Source: Paenibacillus sp. 32O-W (lineage in GTDB: Bacteria > Bacillota > Bacilli > Paenibacillales > NBRC-103111). Taken from it: 64,000 nt of DNA. Both the position numbers and the translations under genes were made by a program. Of this stretch, positions 45,300 to 54,839 are shown one piece after another (position 1 is the stretch's first letter; each line of letters starts with the position of its first letter). The stretch spans positions 55,127 to 119,126 of the forward strand of contig NZ_VEGP01000010.1 in the NCBI RefSeq assembly GCF_007679495.1. Reading direction: 5' to 3'. Under the pieces are notes generated by a model. It saw nothing but the letters and a program-made list of their open reading frames with translations. It was not told the DNA's origin and searched no databases.

Positions 45300-46391
45300 A
45301 TGCTGAAACGAACACCGCTGCACCCTATTTATGAAAAATACGGGGCACGGGTCATTGATTTCGGAGGCTGGGAGCTTCCCGTGCAATTTGCCGGGATCCA
45401 ATCAGAGCACCATGCGGTGCGCCGGCAGGCGGGATTATTCGATGTTTCTCATATGGGAGAGGTCCTGGTGACCGGACCGGATGCGTTCCGCTTTCTCCAG
45501 CGGATAACGACCAATGATCTGTCGAAGCTGGAGGATGGCCAAGTGCAGTACAGCTTCATGTGCTATCCGGATGGCGGGGTCGTCGATGATTTGATCGTTT
45601 ACCGGTTTCACGGGGAAGAGTACATGCTGGTGATCAACGCTGCCAATATCGACAAGGATATAGCGTGGATAGATTCACAGCTCTCGGGCGATGTCCGGTG
45701 GAAGGATATATCGCCGGAAACCGCGCTGCTCGCTCTGCAGGGGCCGAAGGCCGAGCCCATTTTACAGAAGGTGACGGAGGCCCCCCTTTCCGGGTTAAAG
45801 CCTTTTCATTTCCGGAAGGATATTCGCATCGCCGGAATCCAGGCGCTTCTGTCCAGAACCGGGTATACGGGGGAAGACGGCTTCGAGCTGTATGTGCGCA
45901 GCAGCGATGCCATTACGCTCTGGGAGGAGCTGTTGAAGGCCGGCGGAGATGACGGCCTCGTTCCGGCCGGCTTGGGAGCCCGGGACACGCTCCGTTTCGA
46001 AGCGAGGCTTCCTCTGTACGGCCAGGAGCTGTCCCCGGAGACTACTCCGGTAGAAGCCGGTCTCGGAATGTTCGTTAAACCGGAGAAGGGAGAATTTATC
46101 GGACGCGATGTTCTGGCGGAGCAGAAGGCGAACGGTGCCCCGCGCAAGCTCGTCGGCATAGAAATGATAGACCGGGGAATTCCAAGAAGCCACTACCCGG
46201 TTTATTGCGGAGATGTCCGGATAGGAGAGGTGACGACCGGCACCCAGTCTCCGACCTTAAAGAAGAATGTCGGCCTGGCATTGATCGACCGCAAGTATGC
46301 GGCTATCGGAACAGAGGTTGCCGTTGAAGTGAGAGGGAAACGGCTTCAAGCGGTCATCGTGCCGACGCCGTTTTATAAGAGAAGCAGGTAA
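45300..46391 (+). CDS. gcvT: Aminomethyltransferase, glycine cleavage T protein
   Basis: A 363-residue T protein, which transfers the methylene group from the H protein to tetrahydrofolate and releases ammonia. Start-to-end similarity to GcvT is clear: [47 protein letters not shown] and [21 protein letters not shown], with the conserved aspartate in [15 protein letters not shown] lies 9 bases before the ATG. It is the first gene after the glycine riboswitch. An unusual 867-base repeat-filled gap separates it from gcvPA. Confidence 0.96.
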   Translation: MLKRTPLHPIYEKYGARVIDFGGWELPVQFAGIQSEHHAVRRQAGLFDVSHMGEVLVTGPDAFRFLQRITTNDLSKLEDGQVQYSFMCYPDGGVVDDLIVYRFHGEEYMLVINAANIDKDIAWIDSQLSGDVRWKDISPETALLALQGPKAEPILQKVTEAPLSGLKPFHFRKDIRIAGIQALLSRTGYTGEDGFELYVRSSDAITLWEELLKAGGDDGLVPAGLGARDTLRFEARLPLYGQELSPETTPVEAGLGMFVKPEKGEFIGRDVLAEQKANGAPRKLVGIEMIDRGIPRSHYPVYCGDVRIGEVTTGTQSPTLKKNVGLALIDRKYAAIGTEVAVEVRGKRLQAVIVPTPFYKRSR

Positions 46392-46448
46392 CTGCCAGTG
46401 GGCTGCGAACAATTTGCTGGAAGGTAACTGCCGACGGGCTGTGAAGAG

Positions 46449-46810
46449 ATGACTGTGGAGGGTCGCTACTCGGGGTGGGAAGAGATACTGTGGAAGGTCG
46501 CTGCTCAGGTTGGGAGAAGAGAATCCTGTGGAGGGTCCTTGCTCAGGCTGAGAAGAGGTAACTGTGGAAGGTCGATGCTCGGGCTGAGAAGAGATAATTG
46601 TGGAAGTTCACTACCCAGGCTAAGAAGAGATACTGTGGAAGGTCGTTACTCAGGTTAGGAGAAGAGAATCCTGTGGAGGGTCCTTGCTCAGGCTGAGAAG
46701 AGGTAACTGTGGAAGTTCACTACCCAGGCTAAGAAGAGATGACTGTGGAAGGTCGCTACTCGGGGTGGGAAGAGATACTGTGGAAGGTCGCTGCTCAGGT
46801 TGCGAGAAAG
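46449..46810. repeat. 36-37 bp minisatellite, about 10 units
   Basis: About ten head-to-tail units of 36 or 37 bases with the core ACTGTGGAAGGTCGCTGCTC followed by AGGCTGAGAAGAG or variants. Units 1-5 and later units repeat in a similar order (for example ATCCTGTGGAGGGTCCTTGC appears twice), so the array probably grew by block duplication. The 37-base units break any long reading frame. Degenerate half-units precede it from 46392. It is not a CRISPR array: the whole unit is conserved and there are no unique spacers. Confidence 0.88.
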
Positions 46811-46821
46811 ACGTGCAGAAA

Positions 46822-47147
46822 TGCAGGTCTTTTTGGGGAAAATCTGCACAAGGCCTGATTCTAAAGCAAAAGTGCACGTCTTTTTTGGGGAAATCCGCGT
46901 AAGGCTGATTCTAGAGCAAAAGTGCACGTCTTTTTGGGGGAAATCCGCGTAAGGCTGATTCTAGAACAAAAGTGCACGTCTTTTTGGGGAAAATCTGCGA
47001 AAGGCCTGATTCTAAAGCGATTGTGCAGGTCTTTTGGCCGATTTTAGGGGAATCGCCTCATTTTGTCCGAAAAGACATGCAGATTTGAGCGTCTTTCGCT
47101 CAATTTAGGAAAAAAGGCGAGATTCCAATGCACTTTTGCTCGTCTTT
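46822..47147. repeat. Modular dispersed repeat, copy B
   Basis: Four units (46822-46872, 46873-46922, 46923-46972, 46973-47023; 50-51 bp each) opening TGCACGTCTTTTT or TGCAGGTCTTTTT and closing with GATTCTAGAGCAAAAG or similar, followed by a 124 bp terminal module (47024-47147). The terminal module again holds TGCAGGTCTTTT and the near-inverse AAAAGACATGCA, and ends in ATGCACTTTTGCTCGTCTTT. It is in the same orientation as copies A and C. The copy directly follows the minisatellite; together they fill the gap between gcvT and gcvPA. Confidence 0.87.
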
Positions 47148-47258
47148 GGGCCATGCGTCCCCTTCTGTTGCAGTATTTTGAATAAATAAAACAAGGCGAC
47201 AAGAAGCCGAAAAATAGCCCAAGCTTATTCAAATTAATGATAAAAGGAGCTTGAATGG

Positions 47259-48611
47259 ATGATGCACCGTTATTTGCCTTTGACGGAACAGGATCGCCAA
47301 GAGATGCTGAGCGAAATCGGAATTGCTTCCGTTGACGAGCTGTTTGCCGATATTCCCGCCGGTATCCGATACCAGGGGAAGCTGAAGGTTTCCGAAGCGT
47401 TAAGCGAACCGCAACTGCTGCGGTACATGCGCGGGCTGGCCGCCAAGAATGCGGATTTCGACCGGTATCCCTGTTTTCTGGGGGCGGGAATTTATGATCA
47501 CCATATTCCGGTCGTGATTCAGCATGTCATTTCCCGGTCGGAATTTTATACCGCCTATACTCCTTATCAGCCGGAGATCAGCCAGGGCGAGCTGCAGGCG
47601 ATCTTCGAGTTTCAGTCCTATATTTGCGAGCTGACCGGGATGGCTGTAGCCAATGCATCGATGTATGACGGAGCGACGGCTCTCGCCGAAGCCGGTGCCC
47701 TGGCCGTCGGGGCGACCCGGCGCAAGCGTATCGTCGTCTCCAGCACAGTGCATCCCGAAGCCAAGCAAATTCTGAGAACGACAGCCAAGGGCTTGAACGT
47801 GGAGGTCGTTGAGGCCGGTTACCGGGATGGGATCACCGATATAGAGCAGTTGGCTTCGCTTATCAATGAGGAGACGGCCGCCGTACTTGTGCAATCGCCC
47901 AACTTCTTCGGCTGCGTGGAAGATATTCGGGCGATCGAGCCGCTTATTCATCAAGTGAAAGGGCTGCTGGTCGTAAGCAGCAATCCGCTGGCGCTCGGTC
48001 TGCTGGAAGCGCCGGGCCATCTGGGGGCGGATCTGGTAGTGGGAGACGCCCAGCCGCTGGGCATACCTGCTGCACTCGGCGGCCCTACCTGCGGATACTT
48101 TGCCGCATCCGCCCAGTGGATGCGAAGGATGCCCGGAAGGATCGTCGGGCAGACCGTAGACCGCCAGGGCCGAAGGGGCTATGTGCTGACACTGCAGGCG
48201 CGGGAGCAGCATATCCGCAGGGAAAAAGCGACCAGCAACATTTGTTCGAACCAGGCTCTGCTGGCTCTTTGCTCATCCGTCTATTTATCGACGATGGGCA
48301 AGCAGGGCATTCGCGAGGTAGCCCGGCTTAATTTGCAGAAGGCGCACTATGCCGCGCAGACGATCGGTTCCTCCGGCCGGATGAAGCTGGCCTTCTCCGC
48401 TCCGTTCTTTAACGAGTTCGTCATCCGGCTGCCGAGGGGCTGTGATGTCCGGCGGATCAATCGGGAACTGCTTGAGGCGGGAATGATCGGCGGCTACGAT
48501 CTGGGGCGGGATTACCCGGAGCTGGCGGATCATATGCTGGTGGCTGTTACGGAGCAGAGGAGCCGGGAGGAAATCGAAACATTCACATCTGCATTGGAGG
48601 GATTGCTATGA
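47259..48611 (+). CDS. gcvPA: Glycine dehydrogenase (decarboxylating) subunit 1
   Basis: A 450-residue subunit of the two-part P protein found in Bacillota. Family blocks include [38 protein letters not shown] and a [21 protein letters not shown] region. It forms a heterotetramer with GcvPB; the A subunit is PLP-fold related but the cofactor lysine resides in GcvPB. The ATG at 47259 follows AAAGGAG. Its stop codon overlaps the gcvPB start (ATGA). The promoter may be the riboswitch promoter far upstream or an unrecognised internal one. Confidence 0.96.
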   Translation: MMHRYLPLTEQDRQEMLSEIGIASVDELFADIPAGIRYQGKLKVSEALSEPQLLRYMRGLAAKNADFDRYPCFLGAGIYDHHIPVVIQHVISRSEFYTAYTPYQPEISQGELQAIFEFQSYICELTGMAVANASMYDGATALAEAGALAVGATRRKRIVVSSTVHPEAKQILRTTAKGLNVEVVEAGYRDGITDIEQLASLINEETAAVLVQSPNFFGCVEDIRAIEPLIHQVKGLLVVSSNPLALGLLEAPGHLGADLVVGDAQPLGIPAALGGPTCGYFAASAQWMRRMPGRIVGQTVDRQGRRGYVLTLQAREQHIRREKATSNICSNQALLALCSSVYLSTMGKQGIREVARLNLQKAHYAAQTIGSSGRMKLAFSAPFFNEFVIRLPRGCDVRRINRELLEAGMIGGYDLGRDYPELADHMLVAVTEQRSREEIETFTSALEGLL

Positions 48612-50083
48612 GCGGCAGTGGAGAAAAGCATGACAAGGCTACGATTTTCGAGCTGAGCCGACCGGGGCGGATCGGTTATTCCCTGCCTCCGTGCGATGTG
48701 CCGGAAGCCGATCCGGCTTCCCTGATTCCGGCCTCTCTGTTAAGGAAGCAGCCGGCAGAGCTGCCGGAAGTCTATGAAGTCGATGTCATCCGGCATTATA
48801 CGGAATTATCGCGGCGCAATTTCGGGATCGACAACGGATTTTATCCGCTGGGCTCCTGCACCATGAAATATAATCCGAAAATCAACGAGGATGCGGCAAG
48901 AATGACGGGATTTGCGAAAATTCATCCTTACCAGCCGGAGGAGTCCATTCAGGGCGCCCTGGAAGTGTTATACCGGCTGCAGAAGGATTTGCAGGAAATT
49001 ACCGGCATGGATCAGGTAACGCTGCAGCCTGCGGCCGGAGCACATGGAGAATGGACCGGGCTGATGATGATCCGCGCCTACCATGAAAGCCGAGGAGAGA
49101 GGCGGACCAAGGTGCTCGTTCCCGATTCGGCCCATGGGACCAACCCGGCAAGCGCTGCCGTGGCCGGCTTCGAAGCGGTCACCATCCCTTCCGATTCGAG
49201 GGGGCTGGTGGACCTGGATGCCCTGCGGAAAGAGGCGGGCCCGGATACGGCAGCGCTGATGCTGACGAATCCGAACACGCTCGGCTTATTCGAGGAGCAC
49301 ATTGCCGAAATAGCCGACATTGTGCATCAGGCTGGAGGGCTGCTTTATTATGACGGCGCTAATGCAAACGCCATTATGGGAATAACCCGGCCCGGAGATA
49401 TGGGGTTTGATGTGGTGCATCTCAACCTCCACAAGACTATGAGCACCCCTCACGGGGGCGGAGGTCCGGGAGCCGGGCCGGTCGGGGTGAAGGAGAAGCT
49501 GATCCCGTACCTGCCGACGCCGATCGTAGCCCGCAGAGAAGACGGGAGCTACTTCCTGGATTACAATTTCCCGCATTCCATCGGCAGGGTCAAAAGCTTC
49601 TACGGCAACTTCGGCATTTTATTGCGGGCTTATGTCTATATATTGAGCTATGGCGGGGAAGGATTGCGTCAGGTATCGGAAAATGCCGTATTGAATGCCA
49701 ATTATATGCTGAAGAAGCTTGCTCCCTATTTCGATGTGCCGTACGACCGGAAGTGCAAGCATGAATTTGTACTGTCCGGCAACCGCCAGAAGAAGCATGG
49801 AGTGCGTACATTGGATATGGCCAAGAGGCTGCTGGATTTCGGCTATCATCCGCCGACGATTTACTTCCCGCTCAACGTCGAGGAATGCATCATGATCGAG
49901 CCGACGGAAACGGAAAGCAAGGAGACGCTGGACGGCTTTATCGAGGCAATGATTCAGATTGCTCAGGAGGCGGAGCACGATCCCGAAAGGGTCAAGAATG
50001 CTCCGTATACGACGGTAGTACAGAGGCTGGACGAAGCCTTGGCCGCCCGCAAGCCTGTGCTCAACTGCAGCTGCGCCCCGTAA
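48608..50083 (+). CDS. gcvPB: Glycine dehydrogenase (decarboxylating) subunit 2
   Basis: A 491-residue PLP-dependent subunit that decarboxylates glycine. The cofactor lysine is Lys276 in [16 protein letters not shown], and the family blocks [14 protein letters not shown] and [17 protein letters not shown] are intact. It is translationally coupled to gcvPA by a 4-base overlap and completes the gcvT-gcvPA-gcvPB set; the L protein (lipoamide dehydrogenase) is not in the window. No clear terminator follows. The next 656 bases hold no recognised gene. Confidence 0.96.
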   Translation: MSGSGEKHDKATIFELSRPGRIGYSLPPCDVPEADPASLIPASLLRKQPAELPEVYEVDVIRHYTELSRRNFGIDNGFYPLGSCTMKYNPKINEDAARMTGFAKIHPYQPEESIQGALEVLYRLQKDLQEITGMDQVTLQPAAGAHGEWTGLMMIRAYHESRGERRTKVLVPDSAHGTNPASAAVAGFEAVTIPSDSRGLVDLDALRKEAGPDTAALMLTNPNTLGLFEEHIAEIADIVHQAGGLLYYDGANANAIMGITRPGDMGFDVVHLNLHKTMSTPHGGGGPGAGPVGVKEKLIPYLPTPIVARREDGSYFLDYNFPHSIGRVKSFYGNFGILLRAYVYILSYGGEGLRQVSENAVLNANYMLKKLAPYFDVPYDRKCKHEFVLSGNRQKKHGVRTLDMAKRLLDFGYHPPTIYFPLNVEECIMIEPTETESKETLDGFIEAMIQIAQEAEHDPERVKNAPYTTVVQRLDEALAARKPVLNCSCAP

Positions 50084-50690
50084 GAGTTTGCCCGACGAAC
50101 CAAATTTAAGCTGTAATACACGGCGGCATCTGAAGAGTAATAGTCCATAGGCGTAGACAGGCAATCTGTTTATAGAAGGTAATAATGGAAGAGGAAATAT
50201 GCAGGAACCTTGCAACTGGAACGGCGTTGCTGCCCATATGGTCGGGAGATGGTCCAATAGGATCTATCTCCCCTTAATGGGACTTTAGGATTGATAATCG
50301 GCAGCGGCATAAAGCCTGAGAGTATTTCTTTTATGAGCCTGTTCTGGGGCAGTTGGATTGAGGCCAGCAAAAGTACTTCTTTCTGCTTATTGGAGTGGCG
50401 ATCGGGGCTATCTAGAGCAAAAATTCCTGTATTTTCGCAATTTATATGACTCAAGGCATGAAGCTTCATAATCACTCGACTTAACTGAACTGCCGCGACC
50501 TAATCGGGGAAGAGGGAGGATACATGGTTAGTACTGTTTAATATTAATGACATTAATAATTAATTATGATAATTAAATTCGTAAGCCGCAGCTTAACCGC
50601 ACATTTTCTCCCAATCGGGCTTGTTTTTTAGATTCCTGTAACAAATAATGGTTGATTAAAGAGAATTAACTGCTAATATAAAAATATAGC

Positions 50691-50707
50691 AAATATTCGA
50701 AATATTT
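50691..50707. promoter_or_regulatory. Inverted repeat before 2-oxoacid oxidoreductase
   Basis: AAATATT-CGA-AATATTT, 33 bases before the start codon of the gamma-delta subunit, a candidate operator. The rest of the gap (50084-50739) is AT-rich near its end and contains no credible gene; a 101-codon minus-strand frame at 50170-50475 has no ribosome site or recognisable family. Confidence 0.35.
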
Positions 50708-50739
50708 AGATAACCTTGTCCTGCGAAAGGAGCAATGCA

Positions 50740-51744
50740 ATGGTTACTCTGCCAAAAGTGAATGAGCTCGGATTTTTCGAAATCCGGCTGGAATCGATTG
50801 GCGGCCTCGGGGCCAACCTGGCTGGCAAAATGCTTGCGGAAGCAGGCGTGATCGGCTCCGGATTGAACGGCGTCAGCTTTTCCTCCTACGGCTCAGAAAA
50901 GAAAGGCTCCCCTGTCAAGGCACACATCCGTTTCTGCGATAATTCCACCAATATCCGCGACACCACACCTATTGAACGGCCTCACATCGTCGGCATCTTC
51001 CACGAATCCTTGTCCAAAACCATCAATGTCATCAGCGGCATATATGAAGACAGTCTGGTCCTGGTGAATTCAGCTAAAACTCCCGAACAGCTCAAGCAAA
51101 AAATGAACTTGAAGGCCGGAACGATTGCGGTTCTCGATGCGATTACAATTGCATTGGAGGAGAAGAACCGGGTCAACATGGCCATGCTCGGCGGCCTGTT
51201 CAAGCTCTGCCCTTTCCTGGACCCGGAACAGATGAAGCAGGTGATCCGCAAGTCGCTGGAAAAGAAATACCCGCAAGCGGTTCAACCAGCGCTCCGCACG
51301 TTTGAAAGGGGTTTCAACGAAGTGAAATCACAAACCTTCGAGCTGCCTCCGGGTGAGGCGATGCCTTCCTATATTCGTCAGGACACGCCGCTTCTGGGGT
51401 ACGCCACCCAGCCGCTGGGAGGGACGATCACGAACCCGGGCAACAGTATTTTGAAGGATTTAAGCATTTCGCGGGCGGGAATGATGCCTCACTTTGATCT
51501 GGAGAAATGCATTCATTGCGCCGCCTGTGACAATGTGTGTCCGGATTTCTGCTTTGTATGGGAAGAGCAGGAGGACCGGAGGGGACGGCCGCAAATGTTT
51601 TTGCAGGGAATCGATTATCAGTATTGCAAAGGCTGCCTGAAATGTGTTCAAGCTTGTCCGACGGAGGCGCTGGCCAGCGCAAGAGAAGAGGAGGGCTATG
51701 CGGAACAGAACCGGGTGCCTCATCGTTTTAACCTGGCTTTGTGA
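50740..51744 (+). CDS. 2-oxoacid:acceptor oxidoreductase, fused gamma-delta subunit
   Basis: A 334-residue subunit combining two functions of the pyruvate/2-oxoacid:ferredoxin oxidoreductase family. The N-terminal part is a gamma domain (SIGGLGANLAGKMLAEAG). The C-terminal part is a ferredoxin-like delta domain with two [4Fe-4S] motifs: CIHCAACDNVCP (about residues 257-268) and CKGCLKCVQACP (about 296-307). It passes electrons from the catalytic subunit to ferredoxin. The ATG at 50740 is set by AAAGGAG 7 bases upstream. The catalytic subunit follows 147 bases downstream. Confidence 0.9.
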   Translation: MVTLPKVNELGFFEIRLESIGGLGANLAGKMLAEAGVIGSGLNGVSFSSYGSEKKGSPVKAHIRFCDNSTNIRDTTPIERPHIVGIFHESLSKTINVISGIYEDSLVLVNSAKTPEQLKQKMNLKAGTIAVLDAITIALEEKNRVNMAMLGGLFKLCPFLDPEQMKQVIRKSLEKKYPQAVQPALRTFERGFNEVKSQTFELPPGEAMPSYIRQDTPLLGYATQPLGGTITNPGNSILKDLSISRAGMMPHFDLEKCIHCAACDNVCPDFCFVWEEQEDRRGRPQMFLQGIDYQYCKGCLKCVQACPTEALASAREEEGYAEQNRVPHRFNLAL

Positions 51745-51891
51745 GGAAATTACGCTAAGGAAAGATCAACGAATAGTTACTAAGTAAGCGATTGGAAGCC
51801 CAAGCTTGGCGAGTGATGCGCGTAATGTTCAATGATTCACGGGCTTCTATAGAGACCTGGATCATTCATGGAGAGAAGGGTGGAACAACCA

Positions 51892-54198
51892 ATGGCTATG
51901 GATTTGAAGAAGGAATTGGGTCAGGGGAAGGTCGAGCAAAGGATTGTATACGAATCCGGAAACGAAATGGCTGCCTATGCGGCCCATCAGATTAATTATC
52001 ATATAATGGGTTATTTTCCGATTTCCCCTTCGACGGAGGTGGCCCAGTTTCTTGATTTGATGAAAGCAAACGGTCAGCATGATATCGTACTGATTCCGGC
52101 TGACGGAGAGCACGGGTCCGCCGGAGTCTGCTACGGGGCTTCGACGGCCGGTGGGCGGGTGTTCAACGCGACAAGCGCCAACGGTTATTTGTATATGCTG
52201 GAGCAAATGCCGGTGCAGTCGGGCACCCGCTTTCCGATGGTGATGAATCTCGTCTGCCGATCCGTGTCGGGTCCGCTGGATATTCACGGCGATCATTCCG
52301 ACTTATACTATGCCCTTAATACCGGATGGCCGATATTGATGTGCCGTGATCCGCAGGCGGTCTATGATATGAACATCATGGCGATCAAGCTTGCGGAGGA
52401 TCCGGAGGTTCGCCTGCCTGTTCTGGTTGCTTTCGACGGCTATTTTACCTCTCATCAGAAGCGCAAGGTACAGACTTTCGCCCATCGCGAGGATGTTCAT
52501 AAATTTATCGGGGAGGAGCCGGTACGCGGCTTTCCGGATACGCTGGATCGGCACAACCCGATAACGGTAGGTCCCTATATGAACGAGCCGGACTATATCA
52601 ATAACTGCTATCAGCAATCGGTAGCCATGTATAACGCGGAGAAGGTCTATGACCGGATTCGCAAGGAGTATTATGAGCTGACCGGAAGGGATTATCCGCT
52701 GCTTGATCTGTATCGGATGGAAGATGCGGAGGTCGCGGTGTTCCTGCTTAACTCATCCGCCGAAATCATTAAGGACGTGGTCGATCAACTGCGGGCCAAG
52801 GGTGTGAAGGCCGGCTCCATCTCGCCCAACATGATCCGTCCGTTCCCGGCCAAGGCGATTGCCGAAGCGCTGCAGAACGTCAAGGCGGTGACGGTCGGGG
52901 ACCGGGCCGATTCCTACGGTGGGCATGGCGGTAATATGGTGAACGAAGTGAAGGCGGCGCTGTTTACCTACGGCAACCGGAATACGCTGGTCATCAGCCG
53001 CATTTATGGTCTGGGCGGCAAAGATTTCTACGCCGAGGACGGCCACCATTTCTTCCAATTGGCTATGGATGCCGCTGCCAAAGGCAAGGTGGAGGTGCCG
53101 TTCGATTATTTCGGGCATACTCCCGGAGACCCGGCCAAAGCCCCGAAGAGGGTTCTGCAGCCGATGAAATTCGAGGAGCTGAAGACCGGTCTCATCACGG
53201 TTAAGCCGGATGAACAAAGCGGCAAGCTGACGGTCAAGATGCCGCCGCTGCGCTCATTGACCCGCAAACCGAAGCGGATTGCCCCGGGTCACGGCGCTTG
53301 TCCGGGCTGCGGAATTTTCTCGGGTCTGGAGCTGTTTTTTAAAGGAATCGAGGGCGATATTGTAGCTCTGTTCCATACCGGATGCGCGATGGTCGTTACG
53401 ACCGGTTACCCGTATTCCTCACATAAAGCGACGTACATTCACAACCTGTTTCAGAATGGGGCCGCTACCCTTTCCGGAGTCGTGGAGATGTTCTGGGAGA
53501 GGAAGCGTAGAGGCGAGCTGAAGCATCTGAATCTGCCGGATGATTTCACGTTCGTCATGATTACCGGCGACGGCGGAATGGATATTGGCATGGGGCCGGC
53601 TATCGGGGCGGCGCTTCGCAATCATAAGATGATTATTCTGGAATACGATAACGAGGGCTATATGAATACCGGAGCTCAATTGTCCTATTCGACCCCGATG
53701 GGCCATCGCACCTCGACGTCCAATGTAGGTTCTTTCCAGGGCGGAAAGCTGTTCCATCACAAGGATACGGCGCAAATTATGGCGGCAACTCATATTCCTT
53801 ACGTGTTTACGGGCTCCGAGGCCTATCCCCAGGACCTGGTGCGCAAAGCGGCCAAGGCCCAGTGGTATGCGCAAAATGAAGGATTGGTCTACGGCAAAAT
53901 TCTGATCGCCTGTCCGCTCAACTGGCTGTCGGATGACGGAGAAGGCTCGAATATTGTCGGAGCGGCCGTCGACTCCTGCTTCTTCCCGCTATATGAAGTC
54001 GAGCGCGGAATAACGAATATTACGTACAATCCGGAGGAGAAGAAGAAGCGGATTCCGGTGGCCGATTGGCTGAAAACTATGGGCAAAACGAAGCATATGG
54101 CAAAGGAAGAATATGCGGAGGCATTGAAGGCTTTTGAAGAGGAAGTGGAGAGACGCTGGTCTATTCTGAAAGCGAAGCATGAGCATCCCGCTTTATAG
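51892..54198 (+). CDS. 2-oxoacid:acceptor oxidoreductase, fused alpha-beta subunit
   Basis: A 768-residue protein that joins the alpha (PorA-like) and beta (PorB-like) subunits. The N-terminal domain has GNEMAAYAAHQINYHIMGYFPISPSTE, followed by domain II (VAVFLLNSSAEIIKDVVDQL). The C-terminal thiamine-diphosphate domain has HGACPGCG (about 472), GDGGMDIGMGP (about 559) and the usual NEGYMNTGAQLSYSTPMG. It decarboxylates a 2-oxoacid with CoA and reduces ferredoxin; pyruvate, 2-oxoglutarate or branched-chain acids are all possible. ATG 51892, preceded by GAAGGGTGG, is preferred over the upstream ATG 51868. It may be co-expressed with the gamma-delta gene. Confidence 0.9.
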   Translation: MAMDLKKELGQGKVEQRIVYESGNEMAAYAAHQINYHIMGYFPISPSTEVAQFLDLMKANGQHDIVLIPADGEHGSAGVCYGASTAGGRVFNATSANGYLYMLEQMPVQSGTRFPMVMNLVCRSVSGPLDIHGDHSDLYYALNTGWPILMCRDPQAVYDMNIMAIKLAEDPEVRLPVLVAFDGYFTSHQKRKVQTFAHREDVHKFIGEEPVRGFPDTLDRHNPITVGPYMNEPDYINNCYQQSVAMYNAEKVYDRIRKEYYELTGRDYPLLDLYRMEDAEVAVFLLNSSAEIIKDVVDQLRAKGVKAGSISPNMIRPFPAKAIAEALQNVKAVTVGDRADSYGGHGGNMVNEVKAALFTYGNRNTLVISRIYGLGGKDFYAEDGHHFFQLAMDAAAKGKVEVPFDYFGHTPGDPAKAPKRVLQPMKFEELKTGLITVKPDEQSGKLTVKMPPLRSLTRKPKRIAPGHGACPGCGIFSGLELFFKGIEGDIVALFHTGCAMVVTTGYPYSSHKATYIHNLFQNGAATLSGVVEMFWERKRRGELKHLNLPDDFTFVMITGDGGMDIGMGPAIGAALRNHKMIILEYDNEGYMNTGAQLSYSTPMGHRTSTSNVGSFQGGKLFHHKDTAQIMAATHIPYVFTGSEAYPQDLVRKAAKAQWYAQNEGLVYGKILIACPLNWLSDDGEGSNIVGAAVDSCFFPLYEVERGITNITYNPEEKKKRIPVADWLKTMGKTKHMAKEEYAEALKAFEEEVERRWSILKAKHEHPAL

Positions 54199-54274
54199 GC
54201 GCATAGAAGGGCACTCATTTCCCGGATCGCGATTTTCTCAAGTGTATAGTTTTTTATAGAAATCTTATAGTTGG

Positions 54275-54311
54275 AAGGCACTCTCTTTTGCTGTCGGGGT
54301 GCCTTTCTTTG
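54275..54311 (+). terminator. Weak terminator
   Basis: AAGGCAC / GTGCCTT with a 17-base loop and a T-rich tail, 76 bases after the alpha-beta gene and before the small hypothetical gene. Confidence 0.55.
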
Positions 54312-54347
54312 CACTTGCATACTCATTGGAAGGCGAGGAGGGGACGT

Positions 54348-54641
54348 ATGCTTTATGTATGTTGGAATAGCGAAACGAACGAGATATTCAGCTGCTTGCA
54401 GCTTAATAAGTACGAATTAGAGTATTACGGGGCTTGGCATACCGAGGTGGAGCGGGAGATTCATCCCGAAGAGGCAGCCGGAATGCTGGCCGGGCTTGGG
54501 CTACAGGAAAAGAATAATTGGCGGCTATTGAATGTGGACGAGCATGCATTGAAGCGGTTTAATGTAAAAATAAATAATAATCCGCAAGCCCGTCTTTATT
54601 TCGATGGGAAAGGACGTTCCTGGGTAGTAAAAGAGCAATAA
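54348..54641 (+). CDS. Small protein of unknown function
   Basis: A 97-residue soluble protein that I do not recognise. It starts at ATG 54348, right after GAGGAGGGG, a strong site. The sequence has a compact, mixed alpha/beta look (MLYVCWNSETNEIFSCLQLN, NAEVEREIHPEEAAGM-like middle, ending RLYFDGKGRSWVVKEQ) with two cysteines but no metal motif, and no signal peptide. It lies between the oxidoreductase terminator and dps with no evident link to either. Confidence 0.65.
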   Translation: MLYVCWNSETNEIFSCLQLNKYELEYYGAWHTEVEREIHPEEAAGMLAGLGLQEKNNWRLLNVDEHALKRFNVKINNNPQARLYFDGKGRSWVVKEQ

Positions 54642-54698
54642 GCCGGGATGGCCTGCGGTACGAAGATCGGCAAAAAATTAACCTAAGCCATCTGTTAT

Positions 54699-54730
54699 TT
54701 AGAATAATTATTAAATTAGAATAATTATTG
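54699..54730. promoter_or_regulatory. Two tandem PerR-like boxes before dps
   Basis: TTAGAATAATTATTA (54699-54713) and TTAGAATAATTATTG (54716-54730), 17 bases apart. They match the PerR consensus TTATAATnATTATAA at 13 and 12 of 15 positions. The second overlaps the -35 element. PerR control of dps-like genes is known in Bacillus. Confidence 0.6.
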
Positions 54731-54756
54731 AAAGTAAACTCCTTATATGTTAAGAT
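54728..54756 (+). promoter_or_regulatory. Promoter of dps
   Basis: -35 TTGAAA (54728-54733), 17-base spacer, -10 TAAGAT (54751-54756); the start would be near 54763, just before the Fur-like box. Confidence 0.7.
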
Positions 54757-54767
54757 AAATATGTAGT

Positions 54768-54782
54768 TGATAATCGTTATCA
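54768..54782. promoter_or_regulatory. Fur-like box downstream of the dps promoter
   Basis: TGATAAT-C-GTTATCA matches the 7-1-7 Fur box TGATAATnATTATCA at all but one position. It lies just after the presumed transcription start, where binding would block transcription when iron is plentiful. Confidence 0.65.
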
Positions 54783-54839
54783 TCTGATCAGAGAGCTCAT
54801 GATTATCTATTGCAATTATCCATAAGGAGGAGTGAACAA

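Noticed and set aside
46449..46810. Regular 36-37 base repeats resembling a CRISPR array
   Set aside because: The entire unit is repeated with only variants of itself; there are no unique spacers and no cas genes in the window. Called a minisatellite.
50170..50475. 101-codon minus-strand frame in the gap after gcvPB
   Set aside because: No ribosome binding site, no membrane or family pattern, and plus-strand frames there are equally unconvincing.
51745..51891. GAAGGGTGGAAC before the alpha-beta oxidoreductase, similar to the T-box end AGGGTGGNACCGCG
   Set aside because: The rest of the T-box consensus and a terminator/antiterminator pair are missing; the sequence is better read as a ribosome binding site.
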